Of a stretch of 27,325 nucleotides of DNA, positions 1-5,211 are shown one piece after another. The stretch covers positions 1-27,325 of IMG/VR virus record IMGVR_UViG_3300032323_003280. The stretch is one strand, 5' to 3'. The stretch is from a virus. Numbering within the stretch: the first letter of the stretch is position 1; each line of letters begins with the position of its first letter. The translations under genes were made by a program, and so were the position numbers. The notes below the pieces were generated by a model, which saw nothing but the letters and a program-made list of their open reading frames with translations, made no database searches and was not told the origin of the DNA.

Positions 1-3
1 TAT

Positions 4-273
4 TTATAACTTCTCTTGTAGTTTGTCCAATTTTGAAGTCATATTTTTTCTACACGCAGTATCACAATATCCTACCAATAGTTCGTTGGTATGTTCCAAA
101 ACAAAGGATATAAACCAATCTTTCTCTTCTTCATTTTGATTGTTTAGATAGTTCCTCGCTCTGTCAATGTCTTCTTTTGTGTATGTTATAATTTGATTGC
201 TGATAACATTGATCTCACCTACTGATTCATATTTTATTTTTGGTGATGCTGGTTTTTGTTTGCAGTTACACAT
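4..273 (-). CDS. Hypothetical small Cys-containing protein (89 aa)
   Basis: The family is not recognised. The protein opens with a Cys pair (C2, C4) and has two more cysteines near residues 70-74 (GYCDTAC), so a small metal site is possible but unproven. The middle is rich in charged helical sequence (EDIDRARNYLNNQNEEE). Its ATG at 273 overlaps the last codons of the sigma-like gene by 8 nt, which implies translational coupling and a shared transcript. It is the last complete gene before the window edge; the stop lies at 4-6. Confidence 0.65.
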   Translation of the reverse strand: MCNCKQKPASPKIKYESVGEINVISNQIITYTKEDIDRARNYLNNQNEEEKDWFISFVLEHTNELLVGYCDTACRKNMTSKLDKLQEKL

Positions 274-781
274 GTCTTTTTTTATTTAATTCTTTTCTAA
301 CTTTATTGATATCTCTTGATACGCTATTAATTGGGATGGTAGTTTTCTCTGATGTGGCTGTGATGCTACACCCCAATTCAATATAGAGTTCAAAGAGCCT
401 ACCATAATACCAATCAGATGTTTTTTTCATTTCATCCAAATGTTTATTAACCCATTCCAAATTTACTTCAGGTTCTTCGTATTGTAAATCAGGAAAGTCA
501 TAATCATATATTTCACTGGCTTTAAACCTGTGGTATTGATAATAATACTTTGATGTCTTTGAGTGGAATTGATTTCTAACTAACCTTGAGAAGAAATATA
601 ATCTTTGATTATCTGGTATGTCAGCAAACTTTTTGTTGATTAGTATTTGTTCTATGCATATTTGGAATAGATCGTCAATGTCTTCCAATCTTGAAATACT
701 TTTACATATCTTTTTTAGTTCATCAATATTTTCTGTTATCCAAATATTAATCAAGATCGTTTCTATTATGGTTTTATCCAT
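266..781 (-). CDS. Divergent sigma-70-like RNA polymerase sigma factor (171 aa)
   Basis: This is probably a phage sigma factor that redirects host RNA polymerase. Residues about 30-86 resemble sigma region 2: an acidic helix (EDIDDLFQICIEQIL), then a basic-aromatic stretch (FSRLVRNQFHSKTSKYYYQYHR). Residues about 124-165 resemble a region 4 helix-turn-helix (LFELYIELGCSITATSEKT, then NSVSRDINKVRKEL). At 171 aa it is close to a minimal two-domain ECF-type factor. I start it at the ATG at 781, not the TTG one codon upstream. It overlaps the winged-helix gene by 8 nt and the next gene by 8 nt, so all three are probably co-transcribed from the promoter at 1052-1082. The sigma call rests on motif shape only; another HTH regulator is possible. 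Confidence 0.6.
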   Translation of the reverse strand: MDKTIIETILINIWITENIDELKKICKSISRLEDIDDLFQICIEQILINKKFADIPDNQRLYFFSRLVRNQFHSKTSKYYYQYHRFKASEIYDYDFPDLQYEEPEVNLEWVNKHLDEMKKTSDWYYGRLFELYIELGCSITATSEKTTIPINSVSRDINKVRKELNKKRHV

Positions 782-1037
782 CAATGTTATTTACTCCTTT
801 GTAGATAACACGGGGATAATAATCTTCTTCAATCCACGAGTTATTTAACTTTTGAATAAATTTGTTTTTGGCTAATTTTATTATGTGATCTCTTACAGAA
901 AAAGGTGAGACCTTAAATTCCAATAATTCATAAATTTCTGCGTTGGTAAGAATTGAATAACCTGTTCCGTTCTTTTCAATATCTTCCATTAGAATTTTAT
1001 AAATCATTCTTTGTCTTGGATTTGTTATTGTTTTCAT
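774..1037 (-). CDS. Small winged-helix DNA-binding protein (87 aa)
   Basis: This is a probable DNA-binding regulator. The sequence reads as a winged helix-turn-helix: helix 1 RQRMIYKILMEDIEK, helix 2 TNAEIYELLEF, recognition helix SVRDHIIKLAKNKFIQKL, then a beta wing with WIEEDYYPRVIYK. A longer frame opens at 1082, but I chose the ATG at 1037 because a TTG-N20-TATATTTA promoter occupies exactly 1052-1082 and would place the transcript start just before this ATG. Its stop overlaps the sigma-like gene start, so the two are coupled. Target DNA is unknown. Confidence 0.65.
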   Translation of the reverse strand: MKTITNPRQRMIYKILMEDIEKNGTGYSILTNAEIYELLEFKVSPFSVRDHIIKLAKNKFIQKLNNSWIEEDYYPRVIYKGVNNIDG

Positions 1038-1051
1038 TATTTGTCTTTTGA

Positions 1052-1082
1052 TAAATATAGTATAGGTGGGTATATGTTTCAA
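1052..1082 (-). promoter_or_regulatory. Promoter, TTG-N20-TATATTTA
   Basis: Read on the minus strand, TTG at 1082-1080 is followed by exactly 20 nt and then TATATTTA at 1059-1052, next base T. This resembles the Bacteroidota consensus (TTTG about 19 nt before TAnnTTTG). The same arrangement occurs at 2066-2096 and 4349-4379, and a variant at 3055-3085. It lies 11 nt beyond the base of the terminator hairpin at 1093-1127 and just upstream of the winged-helix ATG at 1037, so it begins a new transcription unit (winged helix, sigma-like factor, 89-aa protein). Confidence 0.6.
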
Positions 1083-1092
1083 TAGTAATGAA

Positions 1093-1127
1093 TAAAAAAA
1101 ACCCCACTCATGAGATCAAGGTGGGGT
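1093..1127 (-). terminator. Rho-independent terminator
   Basis: On the minus strand, ACCCCAC (1127-1121) pairs perfectly with GTGGGGT (1107-1101) across a 13-nt loop and runs directly into eight Ts. This is a textbook intrinsic terminator that closes the unit holding the 155-aa and 89-aa (1208-1477) genes, just before the next promoter. Confidence 0.85.
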
Positions 1128-1207
1128 GAGATGCTTTAAAAAAAAGAAATCTAAATGACAGAATAATAATGGTGTAGCATCTACTTCCATTATAAATATA
1201 GTTTAGA

Positions 1208-1477
1208 TTATTTTAATTTGTATTTCTTATTCAATCTTTTAATTAATCTATGAATCATATCTGCTTTCTCAAAATCTTCGTTGAATTCTGCATATACTAA
1301 TTGTCTTCCTAATGTATCAACATAATATGGAGCCAGATATGGATCTCTTAATAATCCTAATAATAATTTTTCAGTAATAATAATACTGATCTTATTTCTT
1401 TGTCTATCTGTTAAATTGAAATATTCTTCAACTGGTATATCAAATTCCTCCATTAATAATCTATCAACTTTCAACAT
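1208..1477 (-). CDS. Hypothetical protein with UVR-motif-like C-terminus (89 aa)
   Basis: The family is not recognised as a whole. Residues about 63-87 (AEFNEDFEKADMIHRLIKRLNKKYK) resemble the UVR motif of UvrB, UvrC and ClpC-type proteins, a short helical hairpin used for protein-protein contact. The N-terminal 60 residues look helical (RQRNKISIIITEKLLLGLL). It starts 8 nt after the DUF6291-like gene and is followed by a terminator, so it is the last gene of that unit. Confidence 0.6.
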   Translation of the reverse strand: MLKVDRLLMEEFDIPVEEYFNLTDRQRNKISIIITEKLLLGLLRDPYLAPYYVDTLGRQLVYAEFNEDFEKADMIHRLIKRLNKKYKLK

Positions 1478-1485
1478 ATGATTTT

Positions 1486-1953
1486 TTATTTTAAATATTT
1501 TTCAATCAAACTTTGAGTTTCTTTATTATAGATATCAAATTCAAATTTATCTATATCTATTTCTTTCTCTTTATCTTTCTCTTTATCTTTCTCTTTATCT
1601 TTCTCTTTATCTTTCTCTTTATCTTTCTCTTTAAGGTTTTTTGGGTTAGTGTGGGTTTCTGATAAACCACTTGGGTTATTTGGGTTATGATCGGTTTTAG
1701 GTCTACCACCTTTTTTCCCATTGGCTTTATTGGCTTCTACCTTCTTTTGATAGTTGTCATAAAGGGATAATAGGTTCGGTTCAATACCTAACCAAATACC
1801 TTCAAGTAGCTGATCATCAAAATCTACTTCAATGTTTTTTCTCCAAGCATTAATTGCTTTGAATAACTTACCAGTTTGTTCATCTGATAATCTGTCTGTG
1901 ATGTTCCAAATTGATTCATAAATCAGAACATTTGTCATTTTTATTTCTTTCAT
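1486..1953 (-). CDS. DUF6291-like protein with KEKD repeat tail (155 aa)
   Basis: Residues about 7-75 (VLIYESIWNITDRLSDEQTG, KLFKAINAWR, LEGIWLGIEPNLLSLYDNYQKKVEAN) resemble the N-terminal domain of phage proteins grouped as DUF6291 or replisome-organiser-like, with the usual basic GKKGGRPK stretch after it. That family often sits near replication genes, so a DNA-replication role is an inference. The middle is a low-complexity run of alternating KEKD units encoded by a 12-bp DNA repeat (1563-1634), followed by a short acidic-helical C-terminus ending SLIEKYLK. A structured leader of about 100 nt precedes the ATG at 1953. Confidence 0.65.
   Translation of the reverse strand: MKEIKMTNVLIYESIWNITDRLSDEQTGKLFKAINAWRKNIEVDFDDQLLEGIWLGIEPNLLSLYDNYQKKVEANKANGKKGGRPKTDHNPNNPSGLSETHTNPKNLKEKDKEKDKEKDKEKDKEKDKEKEIDIDKFEFDIYNKETQSLIEKYLK
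1563..1634 (-). repeat. 12-bp tandem repeat, six units, coding for KEKD repeats
   Basis: Six head-to-tail copies of the plus-strand unit ctttctctttat lie at 1563-1574, 1575-1586, 1587-1598, 1599-1610, 1611-1622 and 1623-1634; only the last differs, by one base. The unit is a multiple of three, so copy-number change by slippage would keep the frame of the 155-aa protein and only lengthen or shorten its charged linker. Confidence 0.95.
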
Positions 1954-1968
1954 AGTTTATAAAACGAA

Positions 1969-2055
1969 ACCCCCGCTTTTCAATCATGCTCTTCACTTCA
2001 CAATTTACTCAACGAGGGTCTCTAAATTTTTTTTAATGTCCGATAATGTGAAGAG
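1969..2055 (-). promoter_or_regulatory. Structured leader with possible pseudoknot
   Basis: Between the promoter at 2066-2096 and the ATG at 1953, two complementary pairs interlock. CTCTTCAC (2055-2048) matches GTGAAGAG (1996-1989) perfectly. ACCCTCG (2019-2013) matches CGGGGGT (1975-1969) with one G-U pair. The order is 5' arm A, 5' arm B, 3' arm A, 3' arm B, a pseudoknot topology. Arm A starts close to the predicted transcript start. It could be a cis-regulatory leader for the DUF6291-like gene or an independent RNA; chance pairing cannot be excluded. Confidence 0.35.
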
Positions 2056-2065
2056 GGACTTTGTA

Positions 2066-2096
2066 TAAATATAATTCTTTCATAGGAAAATCTCAA
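2066..2096 (-). promoter_or_regulatory. Promoter, TTG-N20-TATATTTA
   Basis: On the minus strand, TTG at 2096-2094, a 20-nt spacer, and TATATTTA at 2073-2066 (next base T). Box and spacing are the same as in the promoters at 1052-1082 and 4349-4379. It points at the DUF6291-like gene and lies in the divergent gap between that gene and the plus-strand gene at 2160. I found no equivalent site facing the plus strand. Confidence 0.6.
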
Positions 2097-2159
2097 CTAA
2101 CTTTTTGTAAAAACCCAACTATTTATTTTAAGACGATTTAAGACAACATTTTTTTAATT

Positions 2160-2600
2160 ATGAGTAGACCATTCAAAGAAAGAAAAAGTCCCATTGATGA
2201 AGACGGGAAGAGGGAATGCGGTCAATGTAACAAGAGGAAGCAACTAAACCATTTCTATAAATCTTATAACTATGTGGATGGTTATACTCCCATGTGTAAA
2301 ATTTGTTACATTGAAAGGAGAGATAGGATTAAAGAACCCAAAGCCAATAAGAAGGAAAAGATCCAACCACTTAAATCAGACATGGCTAAAATGACTGTAT
2401 GTTCCAAACAGGACTATATGGACATGTATAAATTCTTTGAGACAATTGGTTATGACATTACACAAAACATCTCCAAACAATTCTGTGAGAAACATGATCT
2501 CAAATACAGAGACAGAAGACAACAAGATCTGTCATTATACACACATGATGGCAAAAAAAATCCCCTCCATAGAAGTATGAAGGGGAAAGGGGACAATTAA
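2160..2600 (+). CDS. Zinc-ribbon-like protein, only plus-strand gene (146 aa)
   Basis: Residues 20-50 hold a four-Cys arrangement: CGQC, then KRKQLNHFYKS, then CKIC, a spacing typical of the small zinc ribbon seen ahead of HNH or endonuclease VII-type domains in phages. No HNH motif follows; the rest is basic and helical (MAKMTVCSKQDYMDMYKFFE), ending in a Lys-rich tail. DNA or RNA binding is therefore likely but the role is unknown. It is transcribed against all its neighbours, divergent from the 155-aa gene and convergent with the gene at 2606-3007, the two stops only 5 nt apart. The AT-rich sequence before its ATG has no Shine-Dalgarno. Confidence 0.7.
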   Translation: MSRPFKERKSPIDEDGKRECGQCNKRKQLNHFYKSYNYVDGYTPMCKICYIERRDRIKEPKANKKEKIQPLKSDMAKMTVCSKQDYMDMYKFFETIGYDITQNISKQFCEKHDLKYRDRRQQDLSLYTHDGKKNPLHRSMKGKGDN

Positions 2601-2605
2601 AACAA

Positions 2606-3007
2606 CTAAGTTAACATACCATATAATACAGTTCCGATGATGGACAGGATCAATAATGTTTTGAGAACTGAACCACCTTCTTCTTTGATTTCAACATTCT
2701 GTAATTTTTGGATCTCCAAGTTACCTTGTTGGATACCATCCAAACAATCTGTTTTGCAGATGTTATATTCAGTTAAAGTGATATCACCCTTCTTGTAAGA
2801 TTCTTCCACTTCTCCAAGAATGCTTTGGAATTTATCACGAATTGCAATGTGTTTGTTAATGTGATCTTGTCTCTCTTGTTCTAACTTCAATTGACGCTTA
2901 GATACTTTTGGAGTTGAATCAGATGGAGCAGTTACTGCGTTTGCAGCTTTTCTACCAAGTGTCATACCGAAACCACGAACCATAGAGTTGAATAATTGAT
3001 TACCCAT
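2606..3007 (-). CDS. Small C-terminally anchored membrane protein (133 aa)
   Basis: Not recognised as a family. The C-terminus (residues about 114-132, LKTLLILSIIGTVLYGML) is one hydrophobic segment able to span a membrane. Residues 35-70 are charged and probably coiled coil (RQLKLEQERQDHINK). Residues 75-100 (SYKKGDITLTEYNICKTDCL) recall the SHOCT-type short helical domain. The N-terminus contains a Gly/Arg-rich MVRGFGMTLGRKAA. A membrane function such as a lysis accessory is possible but nothing specific supports it. Its own promoter lies at 3055-3085. Confidence 0.65.
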   Translation of the reverse strand: MGNQLFNSMVRGFGMTLGRKAANAVTAPSDSTPKVSKRQLKLEQERQDHINKHIAIRDKFQSILGEVEESYKKGDITLTEYNICKTDCLDGIQQGNLEIQKLQNVEIKEEGGSVLKTLLILSIIGTVLYGMLT

Positions 3008-3054
3008 AAAAATTGATGTTCAGATATCCTGTCCCCGAGTTGATTATTAAAGTG

Positions 3055-3085
3055 TAAAATTAAATAAGTTATTTGATTCTGCCAA
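3055..3085 (-). promoter_or_regulatory. Promoter variant, TTG-N20-TAATTTTA
   Basis: On the minus strand, TTG at 3085-3083, a 20-nt spacer, and TAATTTTA at 3062-3055. It fits TAnnTTTA with the same spacing as the three TATATTTA promoters. It sits between the stop at 3088 and the ATG at 3007, in the right place and direction to start transcription of the membrane-protein gene. Confidence 0.45.
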
Positions 3086-3087
3086 AA

Positions 3088-3306
3088 TTATTTTAAAAAA
3101 GCAGAATTTGTTTTTTCCATTTCCATCATACGCTCGTAGATCTCCACCACTTGTTCTTTTGAGAACATCAATATAAAATCCTGTGATGTCTTTCTTGTGT
3201 TGGTTTGACCATTCACTTCTACATACATTACATTCTCATCAATTGTATCACTATAAGTGTATTGGAGAGTATAGATTTCATTTACGCCTAAGAAAGTTGT
3301 TTTCAT
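3088..3306 (-). CDS. Hypothetical protein (72 aa)
   Basis: Not recognised. It has a beta-like N-terminal half (FLGVNEIYTLQYTYSD, NVMYVEVNGQ) and a helical C-terminal half (SKEQVVEIYERMMEMEK). No Cys, no membrane segment. The ATG at 3306 is immediately preceded by the first copy of a 30-bp direct repeat, suggesting a duplicated leader that sets expression of this gene and of the one starting at 3773. Confidence 0.65.
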   Translation of the reverse strand: MKTTFLGVNEIYTLQYTYSDTIDENVMYVEVNGQTNTRKTSQDFILMFSKEQVVEIYERMMEMEKTNSAFLK

Positions 3307-3335
3307 TGTTGTTGTTTTAATTGTGAGGTGCTAAG
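3306..3335 (-). repeat. 30-bp direct repeat, copy 1 (gene leader)
   Basis: These 30 bases are identical to 3775-3804. On the minus strand the repeat reads CTTAGCACCTCAC, then AATTAAAACAACAACAA, its last A being the A of the ATG at 3306. The A-rich second half is a typical Bacteroidota-type translation leader. Copy 1 lies in the gap between two small genes. Confidence 0.9.
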
Positions 3336-3338
3336 GTA

Positions 3339-3542
3339 TTAAACATAATTTAAACTGCCAAATCTTTTTCCAAATCTTCTATTATACTCATGGATCAGAT
3401 CAAATCTTTCTGTCATAAGATCAGTCAGGGTCATACCCCACTGATTATAAACCCTGTCTATTACAACTTGGTTATTGGACCTAATGTGTTTGATTGTTTG
3501 TGTGAGTTCTGATATCTCCATTTGTAGTTGTCTCTTTGTCAT
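3339..3542 (-). CDS. Hypothetical helical protein (67 aa)
   Basis: Not recognised. The N-terminal 30 residues (RQLQMEISELTQTIKHIRSNN) look like an amphipathic or coiled-coil helix, and the rest is basic and aromatic (HEYNRRFGKRFGSLNYV). No membrane segment or metal site is visible. It lies 12 nt after the gene at 3555-3773 and is probably in the same transcript as the other small genes fed by the region near 4171-4386. Confidence 0.6.
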   Translation of the reverse strand: MTKRQLQMEISELTQTIKHIRSNNQVVIDRVYNQWGMTLTDLMTERFDLIHEYNRRFGKRFGSLNYV

Positions 3543-3554
3543 TGTGTATATTAT

Positions 3555-3773
3555 TTAATTGGATTTGAACATTTGATATTCGTAATAGCGAGCTAAATCA
3601 TATACATCTTTACTGAAATAAGTTCCAATACCATAGATGTTATAATCACGATAAGCTCTGACATTTTTCTCAAACGAAGAAACTATTTTCTTGTATAACG
3701 ATGGTGATTCGTTTTTCATAGATTTAAGTTCCTGTAATTGTTCTTGACTAAGGGGTGTAATTAACCAATCCAT
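3555..3773 (-). CDS. Hypothetical protein (72 aa)
   Basis: Not recognised. The N-terminus MDWLITPLSQEQLQELKSM is followed by a basic helical stretch (SLYKKIVSSFEKNVRAYRD) and a Tyr-rich C-terminus (GIGTYFSKDVYDLARYYEYQ). No clear domain. Its ATG at 3773 is preceded by copy 2 of the 30-bp repeat, which also encodes the last codons of the upstream gene. Confidence 0.6.
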   Translation of the reverse strand: MDWLITPLSQEQLQELKSMKNESPSLYKKIVSSFEKNVRAYRDYNIYGIGTYFSKDVYDLARYYEYQMFKSN

Positions 3774-3774
3774 A

Positions 3775-3804
3775 TTGTTGTTGTTTTAATTGTGAGGTGC
3801 TAAG
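3775..3804 (-). repeat. 30-bp direct repeat, copy 2 (gene leader)
   Basis: Identical over 30 bases to 3306-3335. Here the repeat does double duty: its first part encodes the last residues (LAPHN, stop) of the 52-aa gene, and its A-rich part is the leader of the gene starting at 3773. In copy 1 the same sequence lies wholly between genes. Confidence 0.9.
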
Positions 3805-3944
3805 ATAGGACTATTTGGATTCTCAGCCAAATATTTTTCATATTCTTTTTCAATCCATTCCTTGAACTGATACTCATCATCATCCAAATCAATGTCCAAT
3901 ACATTGATCTCCATTTGTTCATACATTCTTTTACTCTGTCCCAT
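3786..3944 (-). CDS. Hypothetical acidic protein (52 aa)
   Basis: Not recognised. It is short and acidic, with a helical centre (DLDDDEYQFKEWIEKEYEKYL). I start it at the ATG at 3944, which follows the stop of the upstream gene (3946-3948) by one base; a longer frame opening at 4007 would overlap that gene by about 60 nt and is less likely. Its C-terminal codons lie inside the 30-bp repeat. Confidence 0.55.
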   Translation of the reverse strand: MGQSKRMYEQMEINVLDIDLDDDEYQFKEWIEKEYEKYLAENPNSPILAPHN

Positions 3945-3945
3945 A

Positions 3946-4170
3946 TTACTTTGTATTACGATTTGACTTAATATATGCATCCAATTTATTGAATCTCTCC
4001 TGAACATCCTTAGAAGGTCCGTTAATTGCGAAATCTACCATAACATCTGTTGCCAGTGCTATCTCAAATAATGTTGGACATATTCCACAGTCCTGAAACC
4101 ACTTCTGAACCAGATGTGATTGGTTTTGGAAGATAATTGTTTCCTCTTTAGATCGTTGTTTGTTGCTCAT
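3946..4170 (-). CDS. Hypothetical protein (74 aa)
   Basis: Not recognised. The sequence looks helical with two close cysteines (FQDCGICPTLFEIALATDVMVDF). I start it at the ATG at 4170, which has the usual A-rich leader (ATAAAAACAAACATT). A frame extending to a TTG at 4338 reads back through a terminator hairpin and a probable small RNA and is not credible. It is the first of the small-gene run that ends at 3088. Confidence 0.65.
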   Translation of the reverse strand: MSNKQRSKEETIIFQNQSHLVQKWFQDCGICPTLFEIALATDVMVDFAINGPSKDVQERFNKLDAYIKSNRNTK

Positions 4171-4230
4171 AATGTTTGTTTTTATATTACAAAGATAGGG
4201 GTATAGGAGGGTATAGTCAAATAAATTGCA

Positions 4231-4261
4231 TAAAAAAACAGGAACTTTTTTAGGATTCCTG
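4231..4261 (-). terminator. Rho-independent terminator
   Basis: On the minus strand, CAGGAA (4261-4256) pairs with TTCCTG (4244-4239) across an 11-nt loop and is followed by seven Ts (4238-4232). It is a standard intrinsic terminator. It stands about 80 nt downstream of the predicted start of transcription from the promoter at 4349-4379, before any ORF begins, so it would give a short transcript. Confidence 0.75.
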
Positions 4262-4343
4262 CTTTTTAAACATATTATTGAGAACATTAGAGATTGATCG
4301 TTAATAAACAACAGATGGATAAACAATAAATCAACCAATCTCT
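4232..4343 (-). ncRNA. Putative small structured RNA, about 110 nt
   Basis: A promoter (4349-4379) and a terminator (4231-4261) bracket a stretch with no credible ORF. The predicted transcript begins at or near the 5' arm of a 12-bp helix: AGAGATTGGTTG (4343-4332) pairs with CGATCAATCTCT (4300-4289), including two G-U pairs. The roughly 31-nt loop between the arms is U-rich and open. A short linker and the terminator hairpin follow. This layout matches a stand-alone bacterial or phage sRNA. I recognise no known RNA family. An attenuated leader of the small-gene operon, with read-through into 4170, is the alternative. Confidence 0.5.
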
Positions 4344-4348
4344 ACTCA

Positions 4349-4379
4349 TAAATATACTGATATATCTTGGTAGTATCAA
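4349..4379 (-). promoter_or_regulatory. Promoter, TTG-N20-TATATTTA
   Basis: On the minus strand, TTG at 4379-4377, a 20-nt spacer, and TATATTTA at 4356-4349 (next base T). It is the third exact instance of this arrangement in the first 4.4 kb. It sits right after the stop of the 273-aa gene and would start the sRNA-like unit at about 4343. Confidence 0.6.
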
Positions 4380-4386
4380 TATTTCT

Positions 4387-5208
4387 TTAGAGATACGATT
4401 GTATTTTTTCTATGTGACCATCCATATATGAAACATCATGGTCCATATTCAACGCCTTATCAATCTCCTCCATTATATCATAAAAATCATCAACCAAAAT
4501 AACTGCTTGGTTTAATTGATCTTGTGTGGCTTTACCATCTTCTATAACCTTTGCTTCAATCTGAAAAACATTATCAGCAACTTGAGCTGCAGATCTAATC
4601 ATACCACTTGTTTCATCATCAGGTTTCATTGAAATCAAATGTTCAAAGGTAGATTGTGCTCCAGGACAAATGTAAAAGAACTTGGTCTTATATCCCAATA
4701 CATCCATTTCACCGAACGCAACTGGTTCAATAATTAAATTATCCCCACTCATTACGATCGGAACATTTGGTGATACACTTTTTGTTGCACATCTGGCATA
4801 GGCTGTTCTATAATCAACACCACCCTTTGCTCTTTCATAAGCAATACACTCACCAAGTGCTGAATCTTCAGGAACATCAGCGAAGTCCTCAAGCTTAGCC
4901 CAATACTTGTAATATGAATTGAATGAGTTTAAACAAAAGTTACCTCTCTCAATTCTATTAGGCATCTGTGACTTCATTCTTGAATTAGATAAACAACGAC
5001 TTAAATAAAGACCTCTATTCTCGTTTTTCTTGGGCTTTAAAACAAATACCTCATTATCCTTGAACTCATCTTTTGACATTGAATTATCCCACTTAGATTT
5101 GCAAACAGCATATCTCTGTGCTTCATCAGGGAAAGAATCTTTCTCTTCACTCATACATCTCCCTATAAATGTGTTTTCATCTTCCGATGCTAATGGTTTT
5201 ACTGGCAT
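4387..5208 (-). CDS. Protein with three Cys-pair modules (273 aa)
   Basis: No enzyme family is recognised. The N-terminal half holds three similar modules, each with two cysteines 18-20 residues apart: C18/C36 (FIGRC...YAVC), C72/C92 (YLSRC...NFC) and C121/C140 (LGEC...YARC). The same kind of module is present in the protease fusion (C247/C267). The C-terminal 130 residues contain no cysteine after C181 and end in helical sequence (DDFYDIMEEIDKAL). It starts right after the small membrane protein and closes the portal-connector block, so a virion or head-assembly role is likely by context. Paired cysteines could bind metal or form disulfides; the sequence does not decide. Confidence 0.6.
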   Translation of the reverse strand: MPVKPLASEDENTFIGRCMSEEKDSFPDEAQRYAVCKSKWDNSMSKDEFKDNEVFVLKPKKNENRGLYLSRCLSNSRMKSQMPNRIERGNFCLNSFNSYYKYWAKLEDFADVPEDSALGECIAYERAKGGVDYRTAYARCATKSVSPNVPIVMSGDNLIIEPVAFGEMDVLGYKTKFFYICPGAQSTFEHLISMKPDDETSGMIRSAAQVADNVFQIEAKVIEDGKATQDQLNQAVILVDDFYDIMEEIDKALNMDHDVSYMDGHIEKIQSYL

Positions 5209-5211
5209 TTG

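Noticed and set aside
1116-1190. 24-aa minus-strand ORF starting just after a TATATTTAT box
   Set aside because: It ends inside the terminator stem and has no recognisable features; the region fits structured RNA or untranslated sequence better.
3946-4338. 130-aa ORF opening with TTG at 4338
   Set aside because: The extra 56 codons cross a promoter-proximal helix and a terminator; the ATG at 4170 is a better start.
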